Assembly: GCA_016213885.1 (NCBI GenBank)
Contig: JACQZM010000002.1
Location: forward strand, 1-44,515
Reading direction: 5' to 3'
DNA from: Candidatus Rifleibacteriota bacterium
Lineage (GTDB): Bacteria; Muiribacteriota; UBA6191; JACPRK01; JACQZM01
Length of the DNA: 44,515 bases
Each line of letters begins with the position of its first letter. The stretch's first letter is position 1. Made by a program: the position numbers and the translations under genes. This document shows positions 33,159 through 41,941 of this stretch, in pieces. The notes beneath the pieces were generated by a model. The model was given only the letters and a program-made list of their open reading frames with translations, was not told the DNA's origin and did not search any database.

Positions 33159-34351
33159 GCCCCGTCACCTCCCGCAAGCGCCCTCCGGACGAACTCCAGG
33201 GTCGTGGCCCCGCTCTCGATGAGCTCCGCGGCCCGCCTCGAGAGCGGCGTGAACCCCGCGGCCACCGCCTCCCGCTCGATCGCGCCCCCGCTCTCCCCGG
33301 CGCGGATCAGCTCCCGGACCCGGCCCTTCACCTACATCAGCTCGCCGATCGCCCTGCGGCCCGCCAGGCCCGTGTTGCCGCACCGGGAGCATCGGACCGC
33401 GTCGGAGTCGCCGTGCCGGCACAAGAGCGGCACGAGCCGCTGAGACACCAGCGCCTTGATCGCTCCGGCCACGAGCCCCGGCTCTATGCCCAGGTCCTGC
33501 AGGCGGATCAGAGCCTCCACGGAGCTCGAGGTGTGGAGGCTCGACAGCACCAGGTGCCCGGTGAGGCCGGCCTGCACCGCGATCTGGGCGGTCTCCCGGT
33601 CGCGGATCTCGCCCACCATCAGCACCTCCGGGTTCTGCCTCAGAAGCGCCTTGAGCCCTGTCGGGAACGTCAGGCCCCGCTCCGCCGACACCTCCATCTG
33701 GACCACGTCGCCGAGGTTCCTCTCCACCGGGTCTTCCAGCGTCACGATCGACCTGTACGAGCCCTGGTGGCGGGCGATCTCCTTGATCGAGGCGTAGAGC
33801 GTCGTGGTCTTCCCGGAGCCCGAGGGCCCGGTGACCAGCACCAGTCCCTGGGGGGTCGCGAGCAGCGCCCGGTACCGTCGCATGAAGTCGGGGTCGAACC
33901 CCAGCGACTCCAGGTCGCCGTACGCCTCGGACACGCCGAGGAATCGCAGCACCGCGCGCTCGCCGTTCACCGTGGGGATCGTGGAGAGCCTGACGCTCCC
34001 CCGGCCCTCCGGCAGCGCCAGGGAGCCCTCCTGGGCAACGTCGGTCCGGTACACCGCCAGTCGGGCCATCACCTTCAGCCTGGCGATGAGCCGCCCCGCG
34101 TCGTCGCAGCTTCGACGCCCCAGGTCGACGAACGCCCCGTCCTTGCGGAACCGGACCAGGTACCCCGAGGCCTGCGGGTCGAGGTGCAGGTCCGACACCC
34201 CCAGCCGGTCGAGGTCGGCCAGCACCCGGTCCACCGCGGCGACCACCGTGTCCGGGGTCAACGGCTCCGGCATCTCGAGCCAGCAGGGCAGGCCGGACCG
34301 GAGACCTCCGTCCGGTACGCCCGGTTCGATCACCTTGAGCGGCTTCACCAT
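33152..34351 (-). CDS. gspE: GspE/PilB-type secretion ATPase, interrupted by an in-frame amber codon
   Basis: The frame runs from ATG 34351 to TGA 33152 (399 codons) with one internal TAG at 33332-33334 after codon 339. Before it: SDLHLDP (53-59), Walker A GPSGSGKT (175-182), Asp box LEDPVE, Walker B LMVGEIRDRE, His box GHLVLSSLHT and the metal site CRHG/CSRCG. After it: VKGRVRELIRAGESGGAIER and onward match the usual GspE C-terminus (GELM..V...RELI). The large N-terminal domains of GspE are missing. It would hydrolyse ATP at the inner membrane to drive pseudopilus assembly with GspF. TAG is a normal stop in other genes here, so general recoding is unlikely; mutation or consensus error is likelier. 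Confidence 0.85.
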
Positions 34352-34361
34352 CGCCTCTCTC

Positions 34362-35438
34362 TCATCCGACGTTGTTGATCAGCCTGAGCATGGGGAAGAG
34401 CACGCTGACCACCACCGGCCCGATCACGAGCCCCATCAGCACCAGGAGCACCGGCTCCAGGCCCTGGGAGAAGAAGCTCAGGAGGTACTCGGCCTCGGTC
34501 CGGTAGTACCGGCCGGCCTCCATCAGGCACTCGTCGAGCTTGCGCCCCCGTTCGCCCAGTGCGACGAACCAGGCGAACGAGTCCGGGAAGATCCGCTGCG
34601 TCGCCAGCACCTCCGACAGCGTGAGGCCCTGGACCAGCTTCCGGGCCAGCTCTTCCATCTCCCCCCTGGTGAAGTCGTCGGCGGCGAAGCCGGTGGTGAG
34701 CCCCACGGCCCGTTCCAGCGGCACGCCGGCCTTCACCATCAACCCCAGCGCCGTGGCGAAGTTGGCCGCCAGGGTGTTCCTGAGCGCCGGGCCGACGAAG
34801 TGGAGCGCGTACAGCATCCTGTTGGTCAGCGTCCACAGCGGCCCCACCGGCCTGAGCAGGATGAAGTAGAGCGCCGCCACGATCGCCACCCACGCGATCC
34901 ACCCGTACTGGAACGGCCAGAGCAGCAGCCTCGGCATGCCGAACAGGGCGTCGACGACGCGGCCTCTCATCAGGAGCGCCAGCGGGGACTGCAGATCCAC
35001 GTTCATCGACACGAGCACCGTCTGGAACGACTGGGCGCTCCAGGCCAGCACCGGGGCGACGAAGCCGATGGCCAGGAACAGCACCAGCCTCGGGTAGAAC
35101 GTGGCGAAATGGACCTTCCGGGCCAGGCACCTGGAGGCGTGGTGGAAGTCCAGCAGCGCTTCCACCGCCCCCTTGAGGTCGCCGCCGGTCTCGCCGGACC
35201 GGATCAGGGTCAAGACCATCGGCGCAAGGCCCGGGACGTGGCGCTCCAGCGCCCCGGACAGCGACGAGCCCGACTCCAGCTCCCCGGCGAGCGTCTCGAC
35301 GAGCCGGCGGTCCTCGACGCGGGGCGTGTTGAGCGCCAGCGACCGCAGCCCTTCCGGCAGCGGGTTGCCCGACGCCAGAAGCGTCCGCACGTAGCCCAGG
35401 AGGCTCATGACCGAATCCAGGTCCTTTTGAGATGCCAT
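34362..35438 (-). CDS. gspF: GspF/PilC-type inner-membrane protein, second of two
   Basis: The 358-residue product starts at ATG 35438 after GAGGAGG; the frame stays open far upstream but without similarity. It has the two GspF repeats (LESGSSLSGALERHVPGLAP with GETGGDLKGAVEALLDF; and LVQGLTLSEVLATQRIFPDSF with GERGRKLDECLMEAGRYYR) and three or four membrane helices. GspF anchors the assembly ATPase and is required for pseudopilus extension. It follows the first GspF gene by 11 bp and precedes gspE by 10 bp. Having two GspF paralogues in a row is unusual for a type II system and more like the TadB/TadC pair. Confidence 0.88.
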   Translation of the reverse strand: MASQKDLDSVMSLLGYVRTLLASGNPLPEGLRSLALNTPRVEDRRLVETLAGELESGSSLSGALERHVPGLAPMVLTLIRSGETGGDLKGAVEALLDFHHASRCLARKVHFATFYPRLVLFLAIGFVAPVLAWSAQSFQTVLVSMNVDLQSPLALLMRGRVVDALFGMPRLLLWPFQYGWIAWVAIVAALYFILLRPVGPLWTLTNRMLYALHFVGPALRNTLAANFATALGLMVKAGVPLERAVGLTTGFAADDFTRGEMEELARKLVQGLTLSEVLATQRIFPDSFAWFVALGERGRKLDECLMEAGRYYRTEAEYLLSFFSQGLEPVLLVLMGLVIGPVVVSVLFPMLRLINNVG

Positions 35439-35449
35439 CGTCGTCCTCC

Positions 35450-36541
35450 TCAGGACAGGAGCGCCACCGTGATCGCCGTCAGACGGAGCACGTCGAGAAA
35501 GTGAGCCAGGGGGACCAGAGCCACCACCAGCGCCGCCGCCACGGTCAGGACAGGGGTGGCCGGTCGCCCCAGGCTCTCCACGCCGGCCCTGGCCTCCTCC
35601 TCGAACCGGCGGGCCAGGTCGGCGAGAGCCGGGACCGTCCCCGGCGAGGTGAGCGCCAGGCACATGCCGGCGTAGAAGCCGCCGGGCTCGTCGCCGCTGG
35701 TCAGCACGTCCTCCGGACGGGCGCCGGATCTGAGCTGGCCCGCCACCTCGACGAGACGATCGTCGAGCCGCCGGGTCGGCGACAGCGGCGCGATCAGCTC
35801 GAGTGCGTCGTGGAGCGGCACGCTGCAGACGACTCCGTCGGCCAGCAGCCGCGCCTGGAGGGCGCCGTGGACCATCTCCCTGGTCTGGCTGGCCTGGGGG
35901 ATCGTCGCCAGGACCCATCGCCGGACCGTCCGGTGCCCCACCATGTCGGGGACCAGCGCCATCAGCACGATCGTCCCCCACCCTCCCAGCAGCACCAGAC
36001 TGACCAGCACCGGCTGCTCGGCGCACCAGCCGGACACCTTGATCAGCCAGGCGGCCAGCGGCCACTCCTGATCGAACGTGAAGACGACCTTGCCGGCCAG
36101 CATGTCCGTCACGGACGCGAGGCTTCTCAGCACCGGGCTGACCAGGGAGTACACGGCCAGCAGGATCGCCGCCGTCAACAGGCAGATCGGGTAGATCAGG
36201 TTGACCCGCAGAGCCCGGTCGACCCTGGCCTCCAGGTCCAGGAGCGCGGCCGCCCGCTCCAGCGAGAGCTCGAGCCCCCCGGTCTTCTGGCCCCAGCGGA
36301 TCAGCGGCGCCAGCCATCGGGGGAACAGGTCGCCGGCCCTGCCGAGCTCGTCGGCCAGGGTGCTGCCCACCGCGAGCCCCTTCTTCACGCTCTCCAGCAC
36401 GAAGCGGCGGTGGTGAGAGAGGCGGAACGTGGACATGTAGATCCGCAGAGCCTCGTGCGGCGGGGTCTTGAGCCTTCCGCACACGGCGATGAACCTCAGA
36501 AGCGACTGGGGGAACAACCCCTGGTCCGAGCCACCGTTCAT
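35450..36541 (-). CDS. GspF/PilC-like inner-membrane protein, first of two
   Basis: The 363-residue product starts at ATG 36541, seven bases after AAGGAG. It has a GspF-like layout: a helical half with VKKGLAVGSTLADELGRAGDLFPRW and GQKTGGLELSLERAAAL, a helix pair, then a weaker second half (ADGVVCSVPLHDALELIAPL, YAGMCLALTSPGTVPALADLA) and a C-terminal helix. It is clearly more diverged than the second copy, with loss of GETGG in the second repeat (SPGTV). A heterodimeric platform with the second copy is a reasonable guess. Two GC-rich inverted repeats before its start (GATCC/GGATC at 36559-36579 and GCCGGG/CCCGGC beyond) recall the two-hairpin element without its box. Confidence 0.78.
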   Translation of the reverse strand: MNGGSDQGLFPQSLLRFIAVCGRLKTPPHEALRIYMSTFRLSHHRRFVLESVKKGLAVGSTLADELGRAGDLFPRWLAPLIRWGQKTGGLELSLERAAALLDLEARVDRALRVNLIYPICLLTAAILLAVYSLVSPVLRSLASVTDMLAGKVVFTFDQEWPLAAWLIKVSGWCAEQPVLVSLVLLGGWGTIVLMALVPDMVGHRTVRRWVLATIPQASQTREMVHGALQARLLADGVVCSVPLHDALELIAPLSPTRRLDDRLVEVAGQLRSGARPEDVLTSGDEPGGFYAGMCLALTSPGTVPALADLARRFEEEARAGVESLGRPATPVLTVAAALVVALVPLAHFLDVLRLTAITVALLS

Positions 36542-36679
36542 CCCTCGACTCCTTCCTCGATCCAGCGCCCGGTCGGATCGCCGGGCCCCGGGCCCCGGCG
36601 CACGAGCCTCGCCCGGCAGCCTCGATCAGCGTGGCCAGACCGACGCCCGGCCCCGTCAAAAAGGTGAAACCGAAGACGA

Positions 36680-37207
36680 CTACGTCAGAGACTCCCCCTG
36701 GCGGTACACGCACTGGGCGAGCAGCGCCGGGACGATCAGCGACAGGGCCACCAGCGGGATCAACGCCGGTATCAGGAACGCCCGGGACGGCACCTGACGC
36801 AGAGCAGTCAGCCAGACTCCGTCGTCGGCGATCGGTACGATGAAGCCGCCCACTGTGTGGAAGGCGATCCCGGTCACGGCCAGGACCAGGGCGAGCGCCC
36901 CGATCCCGACCACCGGCCCCCGGCCCAGACGCTGCAGCACGGCGACGCCGGGCAGCCGGGACCCGGACTCCTCCGCCCCGTCGACGGACTCTCCCAGGGC
37001 GGCGTGAGCGACGAACACCGAGTCGGGCAGATCGGCCAGCTCGTCGGCGACCTTGAACGCGGTCAGATGGTCGGCGAACGCGGCGGCCCGCTCCCGGCAG
37101 CAGGAGCAGCGGGCCAGGTGCTCCTGGGCACGCCACCCCTCCAGCTCGCTGGCCGGTTCGGGGACGGCGGGCAGCACCAGCCGCTCGAACAGTTCGCACT
37201 CTGTCAC
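36680..37207 (-). CDS. Zinc-finger anti-sigma factor, membrane-bound
   Basis: The 175-residue protein starts at GTG 37207, overlapping the sigma stop as GTGA, with AAAGGAG six bases before. Residues 30-37 form the zinc-binding anti-sigma motif His-x3-Cys-x2-Cys (HLARCSCC). Two membrane helices follow (about 95-125, 145-170). The family binds and silences its paired ECF sigma factor until a signal releases it. The coupled start and the motif make the pairing certain in type, but the signal is not visible. The usual long periplasmic domain is absent; only about 20 residues lie between the helices. Confidence 0.85.
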   Translation of the reverse strand: MTECELFERLVLPAVPEPASELEGWRAQEHLARCSCCRERAAAFADHLTAFKVADELADLPDSVFVAHAALGESVDGAEESGSRLPGVAVLQRLGRGPVVGIGALALVLAVTGIAFHTVGGFIVPIADDGVWLTALRQVPSRAFLIPALIPLVALSLIVPALLAQCVYRQGESLT

Positions 37208-37728
37208 CGGAGGCTCCTTTCCAGCTGCGCCTTCGCCCGGTTCAACCGGGACATCACGGTGCCGATCGGCACCGAAAGGACCTCGGCGATCTCGCTGTAC
37301 GACAGGTCCAGGTAGAACCGGAGCAGGATGACCTGGCGGTGACCGAAGTCGAGCCTGGCGAGGGCGTTCTGCACCTTCACCCGCTTCTCGTTGTCCAGGA
37401 TCCGCTCCAGCGGAGCGGGCACCTCGGCCGGCGCGGGCGAGAGCCGGAGCATCCGCTTCAGCCGGCGCAGGGTGCTCTTTCCGAGGTTGCCGGCCACCCG
37501 GTAGAGCCAGGCGGTCCGGTTGAAGTCGTCGTCCAGAAAGCCCCTCTGGGTGGCGGCCCGGGCGAACGTCTCCTGAAGAACGTCGAGAGCCTCCTCGGGG
37601 TCGCCCAGGAGCCGCACCAGAAAGAGCAGCAGCGGTCGTCGGGTCGCCGTCACCACCTGTTCGAACGCCTCGGACCGGGCGTTGTCGACGGTGGTGTCCA
37701 TCAAGAGATCGATGACCAGTTCGAGCAT
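37204..37728 (-). CDS. ECF-type RNA polymerase sigma factor
   Basis: The 174-residue product (from ATG 37728; a TTG at 37737 gives three more residues) has region 2 (RPLLLFLVRLLGDPEEALDV, then LQETFARAATQ) and region 4 with a helix-turn-helix (LSYSEIAEVLSVPIGTVMSR, then LNRAKAQLERSL). No ribosome binding site is obvious at either start. The anti-sigma gene overlaps its end. With two GspF genes, gspE and the pseudopilin genes downstream on the same strand, it may direct their transcription, though the 138-bp gap after the anti-sigma gene leaves room for a separate promoter. Confidence 0.9.
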   Translation of the reverse strand: MLELVIDLLMDTTVDNARSEAFEQVVTATRRPLLLFLVRLLGDPEEALDVLQETFARAATQRGFLDDDFNRTAWLYRVAGNLGKSTLRRLKRMLRLSPAPAEVPAPLERILDNEKRVKVQNALARLDFGHRQVILLRFYLDLSYSEIAEVLSVPIGTVMSRLNRAKAQLERSLR

Positions 37729-37776
37729 CTCCAACAAACAACGCCCGACGGTTTCCGGTTATTCCAGTTTTTTTTG

Positions 37777-39432
37777 CTATTCGTAGATCTCGAAGAAGGG
37801 CAGCTCGTGCACCTTCGAAAACTCCCGCCGCACCTTGTCGGAGACCACGGTGCTCGACCACGCCGGCTTCTCCCTGAGGCTGAACGCCACGTACTTCTGC
37901 ACCACGAACACGACGCTGCCCTTGCCGCGGTCGATCTCGCCTGTGAGCCGGGCCCGGACCGCCGGGTGGTTGATCTCCGGGTCGATCGGCCAGTCGCTCG
38001 AGAGCGGGTTGGGCTGGTCGCTCACCGCCCAGAACTGCGGGCACTCCGGGATGACGCTGTATCGCTTGCCCGGTCTGTTCTTCTTGACCCACTCCACGGA
38101 GCCGGTGAGATCTCTCAGGAACCCGTGGGTGTTCTCGTTGGAGTAGATGCCCCGGGCGCCCCTGAACACGTCGCCCAGCTCGTGCTTCAACTGGTGGCCT
38201 GGCCGGTCGTAGTACACCATCCCGACGCGCTTGGCGTGGAACACTACCAGACAGCCCAGGCAGGCCAGCGCCAGCACCGCCGGGGCGGACCGTCCGGTCA
38301 CGGCGGGGGACAGCCGCCATTCCGTGTCGAGGACGAAGGCGGCGAAGACCAGGAACAGGGCGCCGGCGGCCAGCGTCGGCTTCGGGAGCCCTTCGGAGAG
38401 CGTGACCGCGCAGGCCGCCACGGTGGCCAGCAGCGCCACCCGGAGCTTCGGCCGATCGGACCGCGCCAGGAAGGGCAGGGTGCCGGCCGCCAGGCCGAAG
38501 AAGAAGTAGCCGCCCAGGACCGGCGGCTCCAGAAGCGGCAGCCCGGCCGCCCTGAGCGCGAGAGCCGCGGCTCCGAGGATGCACCCCAGGGCGGCCCAGC
38601 GGCCCGGCGTACCGGCCAGACGGCTCGCCACGCCGGCGTAGAGAGCCACGAGCACCACCCCGCGGGCCATGGCCCAGCGGTAGTCGAACACCTCCGTCCA
38701 CACCCGGCCGGTGCCCGACGCGTGGGACGTCATCTGGACGACGCCGTCGGTCAGGGCGCCGGTGACCAGCAGGAAGAGGTTGTAGAGGACCCCTGGCGCC
38801 GCCGTCGCAAGCCAGGCGCGAGGCGACAGGATCTGGCCCAGGACGAGCAGGAACAGCGGCGACACCAGGGCGAAGGTCTGCCTGAACAGGGCCGCGGACC
38901 CGATCAGGACGAGCCCTGCCGGTCGCCAGCGCGGATCGGCTTCCAGGAAGACCCAGAGCCCCACGGTGATGAAGAACAGCCCGTCCACGGAGTTCCACGG
39001 CATGATCGGAAACGAGTGTGCCGAGGCGGCGAAGGCGACGAACCCCACCCCGAGCCGCAGCGCCGGGGACCGGAACGCATCGAACGTCCGGTGGACCAGC
39101 ACCACCCAGAGCCAGGCGGTCAGGGCGAACTGGATCCACGAGACGAACCTGGACCACCAGATCAAGCGGTCGCCGGCCCACAGCAGCAGGTGGGCGTGAA
39201 GCGCGTGGGTGCCCACCGGCCTGAGCGAGAGGTAGTCCCGGTGGGGCACCTGGCCGTCCAGGAGCCGGCGACTCCCGGAGAGCATGTACCCCTCGTCGGA
39301 CGGGTTGTAGCCCAGCCACGAGTACGACAGGTGAGCCCAGACCGACACGACCAGGACGAACAGCAGCCCTTCGAGCCAGAGCCGGGGTCGAGGCGGCAGG
39401 GACGAGCGGGCAGCCGGGGTCTCGTCGGACAT
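37777..39432 (-). CDS. Polytopic GT-C-type glycosyltransferase-like protein
   Basis: The 551-residue product starts at ATG 39432 after AAGAGGG. It has about 11-12 membrane helices and a short soluble C-terminus. The first loop NPSDEGYMLSGSRRLLDGQV followed by HRDY matches the GT39/PMT-like pattern, with the acidic pair expected for a polyprenyl-phosphate sugar donor. The C-terminal domain (about 420-551; GIYSNENTHGFLRDLTGSVE, RYSVIPECPQFWAV) would face the periplasm. Such enzymes transfer sugars to lipids or exported proteins. It is 48 bp upstream of the sigma gene on the same strand; pilins and exported proteins are possible targets, which is inference. Confidence 0.78.
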   Translation of the reverse strand: MSDETPAARSSLPPRPRLWLEGLLFVLVVSVWAHLSYSWLGYNPSDEGYMLSGSRRLLDGQVPHRDYLSLRPVGTHALHAHLLLWAGDRLIWWSRFVSWIQFALTAWLWVVLVHRTFDAFRSPALRLGVGFVAFAASAHSFPIMPWNSVDGLFFITVGLWVFLEADPRWRPAGLVLIGSAALFRQTFALVSPLFLLVLGQILSPRAWLATAAPGVLYNLFLLVTGALTDGVVQMTSHASGTGRVWTEVFDYRWAMARGVVLVALYAGVASRLAGTPGRWAALGCILGAAALALRAAGLPLLEPPVLGGYFFFGLAAGTLPFLARSDRPKLRVALLATVAACAVTLSEGLPKPTLAAGALFLVFAAFVLDTEWRLSPAVTGRSAPAVLALACLGCLVVFHAKRVGMVYYDRPGHQLKHELGDVFRGARGIYSNENTHGFLRDLTGSVEWVKKNRPGKRYSVIPECPQFWAVSDQPNPLSSDWPIDPEINHPAVRARLTGEIDRGKGSVVFVVQKYVAFSLREKPAWSSTVVSDKVRREFSKVHELPFFEIYE

Positions 39433-39713
39433 GCCCTCTTCTGTACCACGCCGGGACCCGGATCAGACAGCCCCATCTTCGCCGTCTGCGGGGTCGGGGC
39501 CGCTGCCGGGACCCTGTCGAGATTGCAGCCGGGTATGGTTCGCGCGCTCCAGAACTGCAACTGACAGAAGACGCCGGCAGTAACTGAAAGGCTGAAACGG
39601 CGCTGCTGTCGACCGTAACATCATGGTGTATGATCTGGCCTGCGGGCGTAGTGCCGGTTCACTACGAAACGATAGACCGGTGGTGGCGCGATCCCTGGGG
39701 TCAGTTCCGAGGT

Positions 39714-40027
39714 CTACTCCCCCACCAGCCTGAGAGCATCCTCGATGATCTGCGGGGAGAGGTACATCCCGGCGAGGGCTCCTCCTTCAGCTCCGGCTGG
39801 CCCTTCAGATCCAGGATCGAGCCCGCGCTGGCGATGCCCTCGTACGGGACGAGCCGAGCGACGGGTCGCCCAGCCGCTCGAGGCAGTCCACCAGAGCGCG
39901 CCGGCAGACGAGGGCATTGAGCGCCAAGTCGAACCGGGCCGACTCGAACAGACCGAGCATCTCGTTCAGCAGACTGCGAGCTTCCCTGAGTTCGCCCCGG
40001 GCCATGAGGATCTTGGCGGCGAGTAGG
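39714..40027 (-). pseudogene. C-terminal remnant of a TPR-like protein with two frameshifts
   Basis: Three frames in turn read like one helical-repeat protein: LLAAKILMARGELREARSLL and on to ALVDCLERLGDP; then VARLVPYEGIASAGSILDLK; then AGMYLSPQIIEDALRLVGE and a stop at 39714. The 5' part is lost at about 40027, where an ATPase fragment on the other strand begins. The segments have no starts of their own. Upstream on the plus side, 39433-39713 holds no gene I can support. Confidence 0.5.
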
Positions 40028-40028
40028 G

Positions 40029-40780
40029 CGGAACCTGATGAAAGGGCTGTTCGACAAGAACAGGACAGCGGTGTCCTTCATCGTGACCGGCTCTGCGAGG
40101 CTGGACTACTACCGCAAGGGAGGCGACTCCCTGCAGGGCCGTTATCACTACTACCGGCTGCACCCGTTCTCTCCGATGGAGTGCGAGGCCCATCCGGATC
40201 GTTCCGTGGTCGCCCGGCTGCTCAGGTTCGGCGGGTTCCCGGAGCCGTTCTTGAAGGCGGAAGAGCGTTTTCACAGGAGATGGATGCGGGAGCGCGCGGC
40301 TCGTGTGATCCAGGAGGATCTTCGCGACCTGGAGCACGTCAGGGAGGTCTCCATGCTGGAACTGCTGCTTCACCACCTGCCGGCCTGCGTGGGGTCGCCG
40401 CTCTCGGTCAACAGTCTCTGCAGACTCCTGCAGGTGTCGCACGACACCGTGGAGCGCTGGATCGGCATCCTCGAGCGGCTGTACGTGTGCTACCGCATTC
40501 CCCCGTTCGGCTCGAAGAGGATCAGGGCGGTCAGGAAGGAGAAGAAGCTGTACTTCTGGGACTGGTCGTGCGTGCCGGACGCCGGCGCCCGGTTCGAGAA
40601 CATGGTGGCCAGTCAACTGCTCAAGTACTGCCACTTCATCGAGGACACCGAGGGCTACGCGATGGAACTGCGCTTCATCCGGGACACGGACAAGCGCGAG
40701 ATCGACTTCGCTGTGCTGCGCGACGGGCGGGCCGAGTTCGCCGTGGAGAACCAGGCCTGGCCGCTCGGCCCCCGGGGCCA
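40029..40780 (+). pseudogene. Remnant of a DUF4143-type AAA ATPase (N-terminus missing)
   Basis: Similarity begins abruptly at RNLMKGLFDKNRTAVSFIVT followed by GSARLDYYRKGGDSLQGRYH, the sensor region of the ATP-binding protein family with a DUF4143 nuclease-like C-terminus. About 110 residues with Walker A and B are absent. The C-terminal part is present (MLELLLHHLPACVGSPLSVN, ERLYVCYRIPPFGSKRIRAV, RDTDKREIDFAVLRDGRAEF) up to AVENQAW, then family sequence ends and the stop region of the next gene begins. The open frame continues to 41246 without similarity. An ATG at 40038 exists by chance. Without the P-loop it cannot be an ATPase. The break at about 40027 abuts another remnant, which suggests deletion joined two genes. 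Confidence 0.75.
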
Positions 40781-40782
40781 AG

Positions 40783-41550
40783 CTACTCGTACGTGTAGCC
40801 CCGGATCTGGGTCCAGTCCACCGGCCGGCCCTCGTGGATGTCGCGCAGATGCCCGCAGATGTCGCTGCGCACCAGCCTCTGCTCCTGCATCATCGCCTCC
40901 AGTCCGACCTTGGGACGGATCACGTACTCCTTGGAGGGTGCGCGCACCCGGAGCACCCGGGTCATTCCGGGCCCGTAGTAGCAGACCACGAGCGACCCCC
41001 GTCCAGGCGCCAGGTCGAAGATCCGGTACGTCTGGTGGCCCACCAGCAGGTAAGGACCGGAAGGTGTCACTCCTTCGACCGGCACGCGCTCGCCGGGGTC
41101 GTAGGCGGACCATTCGACGGCTCCGTCGCGCCAGATGCGGACAAGGCCGTCCGGCACCTCCTCACGCTCGAGATCGAGCCGGCTTGCCAGCGTCTCGACG
41201 GTCCTCGGGCACCGCGGCTCGTAGCACTCGCCTGCCGGACCGGTGAGGGTCAGCTCCCGGTAGTAGTTGTCGAGCACGAAACACCGCGCCCGGAGCGGTC
41301 CTTCACCTATGATGCCCATCGATCGCTCGCCTTTCACCGACCAGACGAAGCGCAGCGGATCGCCCGGCCGTGCATACACGTAGATGGGTGACTTCTCCGA
41401 ACTCGGCATTGCGGAAGCACGGGACGAGCGCGCGAGAGGGGGCCCAGCCGCCAGTCGGCCCATGCCCGTCCCCATCCCCAGGAGCAGCATCAGCACAATG
41501 AGAGTTTGGGCGGAGTTGCCCAGGGTCAAGTACGTCAGCGTTCGGTCCAT
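40783..41550 (-). CDS. Membrane-anchored or exported protein of unknown function
   Basis: The 255-residue product starts at ATG 41550, eight bases after AGGAGG. One hydrophobic segment (about residues 10-35, TLIVLMLLLGMGTGMG) is a signal peptide or anchor. The remainder is beta-rich with several aromatic and Gly/Pro turns (IYVYARPGDPLRFVWSVKGE, GPYLLVGHQTYRIFDLAPG) and ends in WTQIRGYTYE. Four of its five cysteines are spread over the middle. I do not recognise the family. It stands between an ATPase remnant and a gene-poor stretch. Confidence 0.6.
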   Translation of the reverse strand: MDRTLTYLTLGNSAQTLIVLMLLLGMGTGMGRLAAGPPLARSSRASAMPSSEKSPIYVYARPGDPLRFVWSVKGERSMGIIGEGPLRARCFVLDNYYRELTLTGPAGECYEPRCPRTVETLASRLDLEREEVPDGLVRIWRDGAVEWSAYDPGERVPVEGVTPSGPYLLVGHQTYRIFDLAPGRGSLVVCYYGPGMTRVLRVRAPSKEYVIRPKVGLEAMMQEQRLVRSDICGHLRDIHEGRPVDWTQIRGYTYE

Positions 41551-41941
41551 CGGTCCTACCTCCTGTCCTGTCCGCCCAGTCGTCGCCGGCAAGACCGTGG
41601 CATTCTGCACTGGCAAGTGGGTCGGGGCCAGGGACTTGGCTGGACATCGTGCGGACGCAGCGCGCGTGTCGTGCACCCGTGTCCTGCGAAGACGCCTCCG
41701 GGTGTGCGAGGCGCGTCTTCTGCTCTCGATGCCGGGTCGAAGGTCACAAGCTATCGAGGCGTTGGGGGCCCGTCGAACGCCAGCGCTCAGTGGCCACCCG
41801 TACCATGTCATGCCCGGAGGAGGGGTCTCGCCCGATGGCTCTCGCTGCGTGTCCGCCCAGCCGGCGCTGTAGGGTGGCCGACCTCACTGGATCGCCAGGC
41901 GCGGCACAGCTTTCAGAGCGGATGAGTGCCCTTGCGCGTGG
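41551..41941. other. Gene-poor region
   Basis: In 391 bp I see no gene with a start signal, no strong promoter and no hairpin with a T-run. Open frames here are Arg/Pro-rich and alternate between strands, as expected for non-coding GC-rich DNA. The region separates two minus-strand genes and may be debris of accessory DNA. Confidence 0.45.

Noticed and set aside
33332..33334. Genome-wide recoding of TAG
   Set aside because: Several conserved genes in the window end in TAG exactly at the expected family length.
35439..37199. Upstream extension of the second GspF frame
   Set aside because: The extended part overlaps the first GspF and anti-sigma genes in another frame; the ATG at 35438 has a strong ribosome binding site.
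37339..39564. Long plus-strand open frame opposite the glycosyltransferase and sigma genes
   Set aside because: Composition is typical of antisense translation and the minus-strand genes have family motifs.
40781..41246. Continuation of the ATPase open frame
   Set aside because: Family similarity stops near 40770, and the rest is antisense to the gene at 40783-41550.
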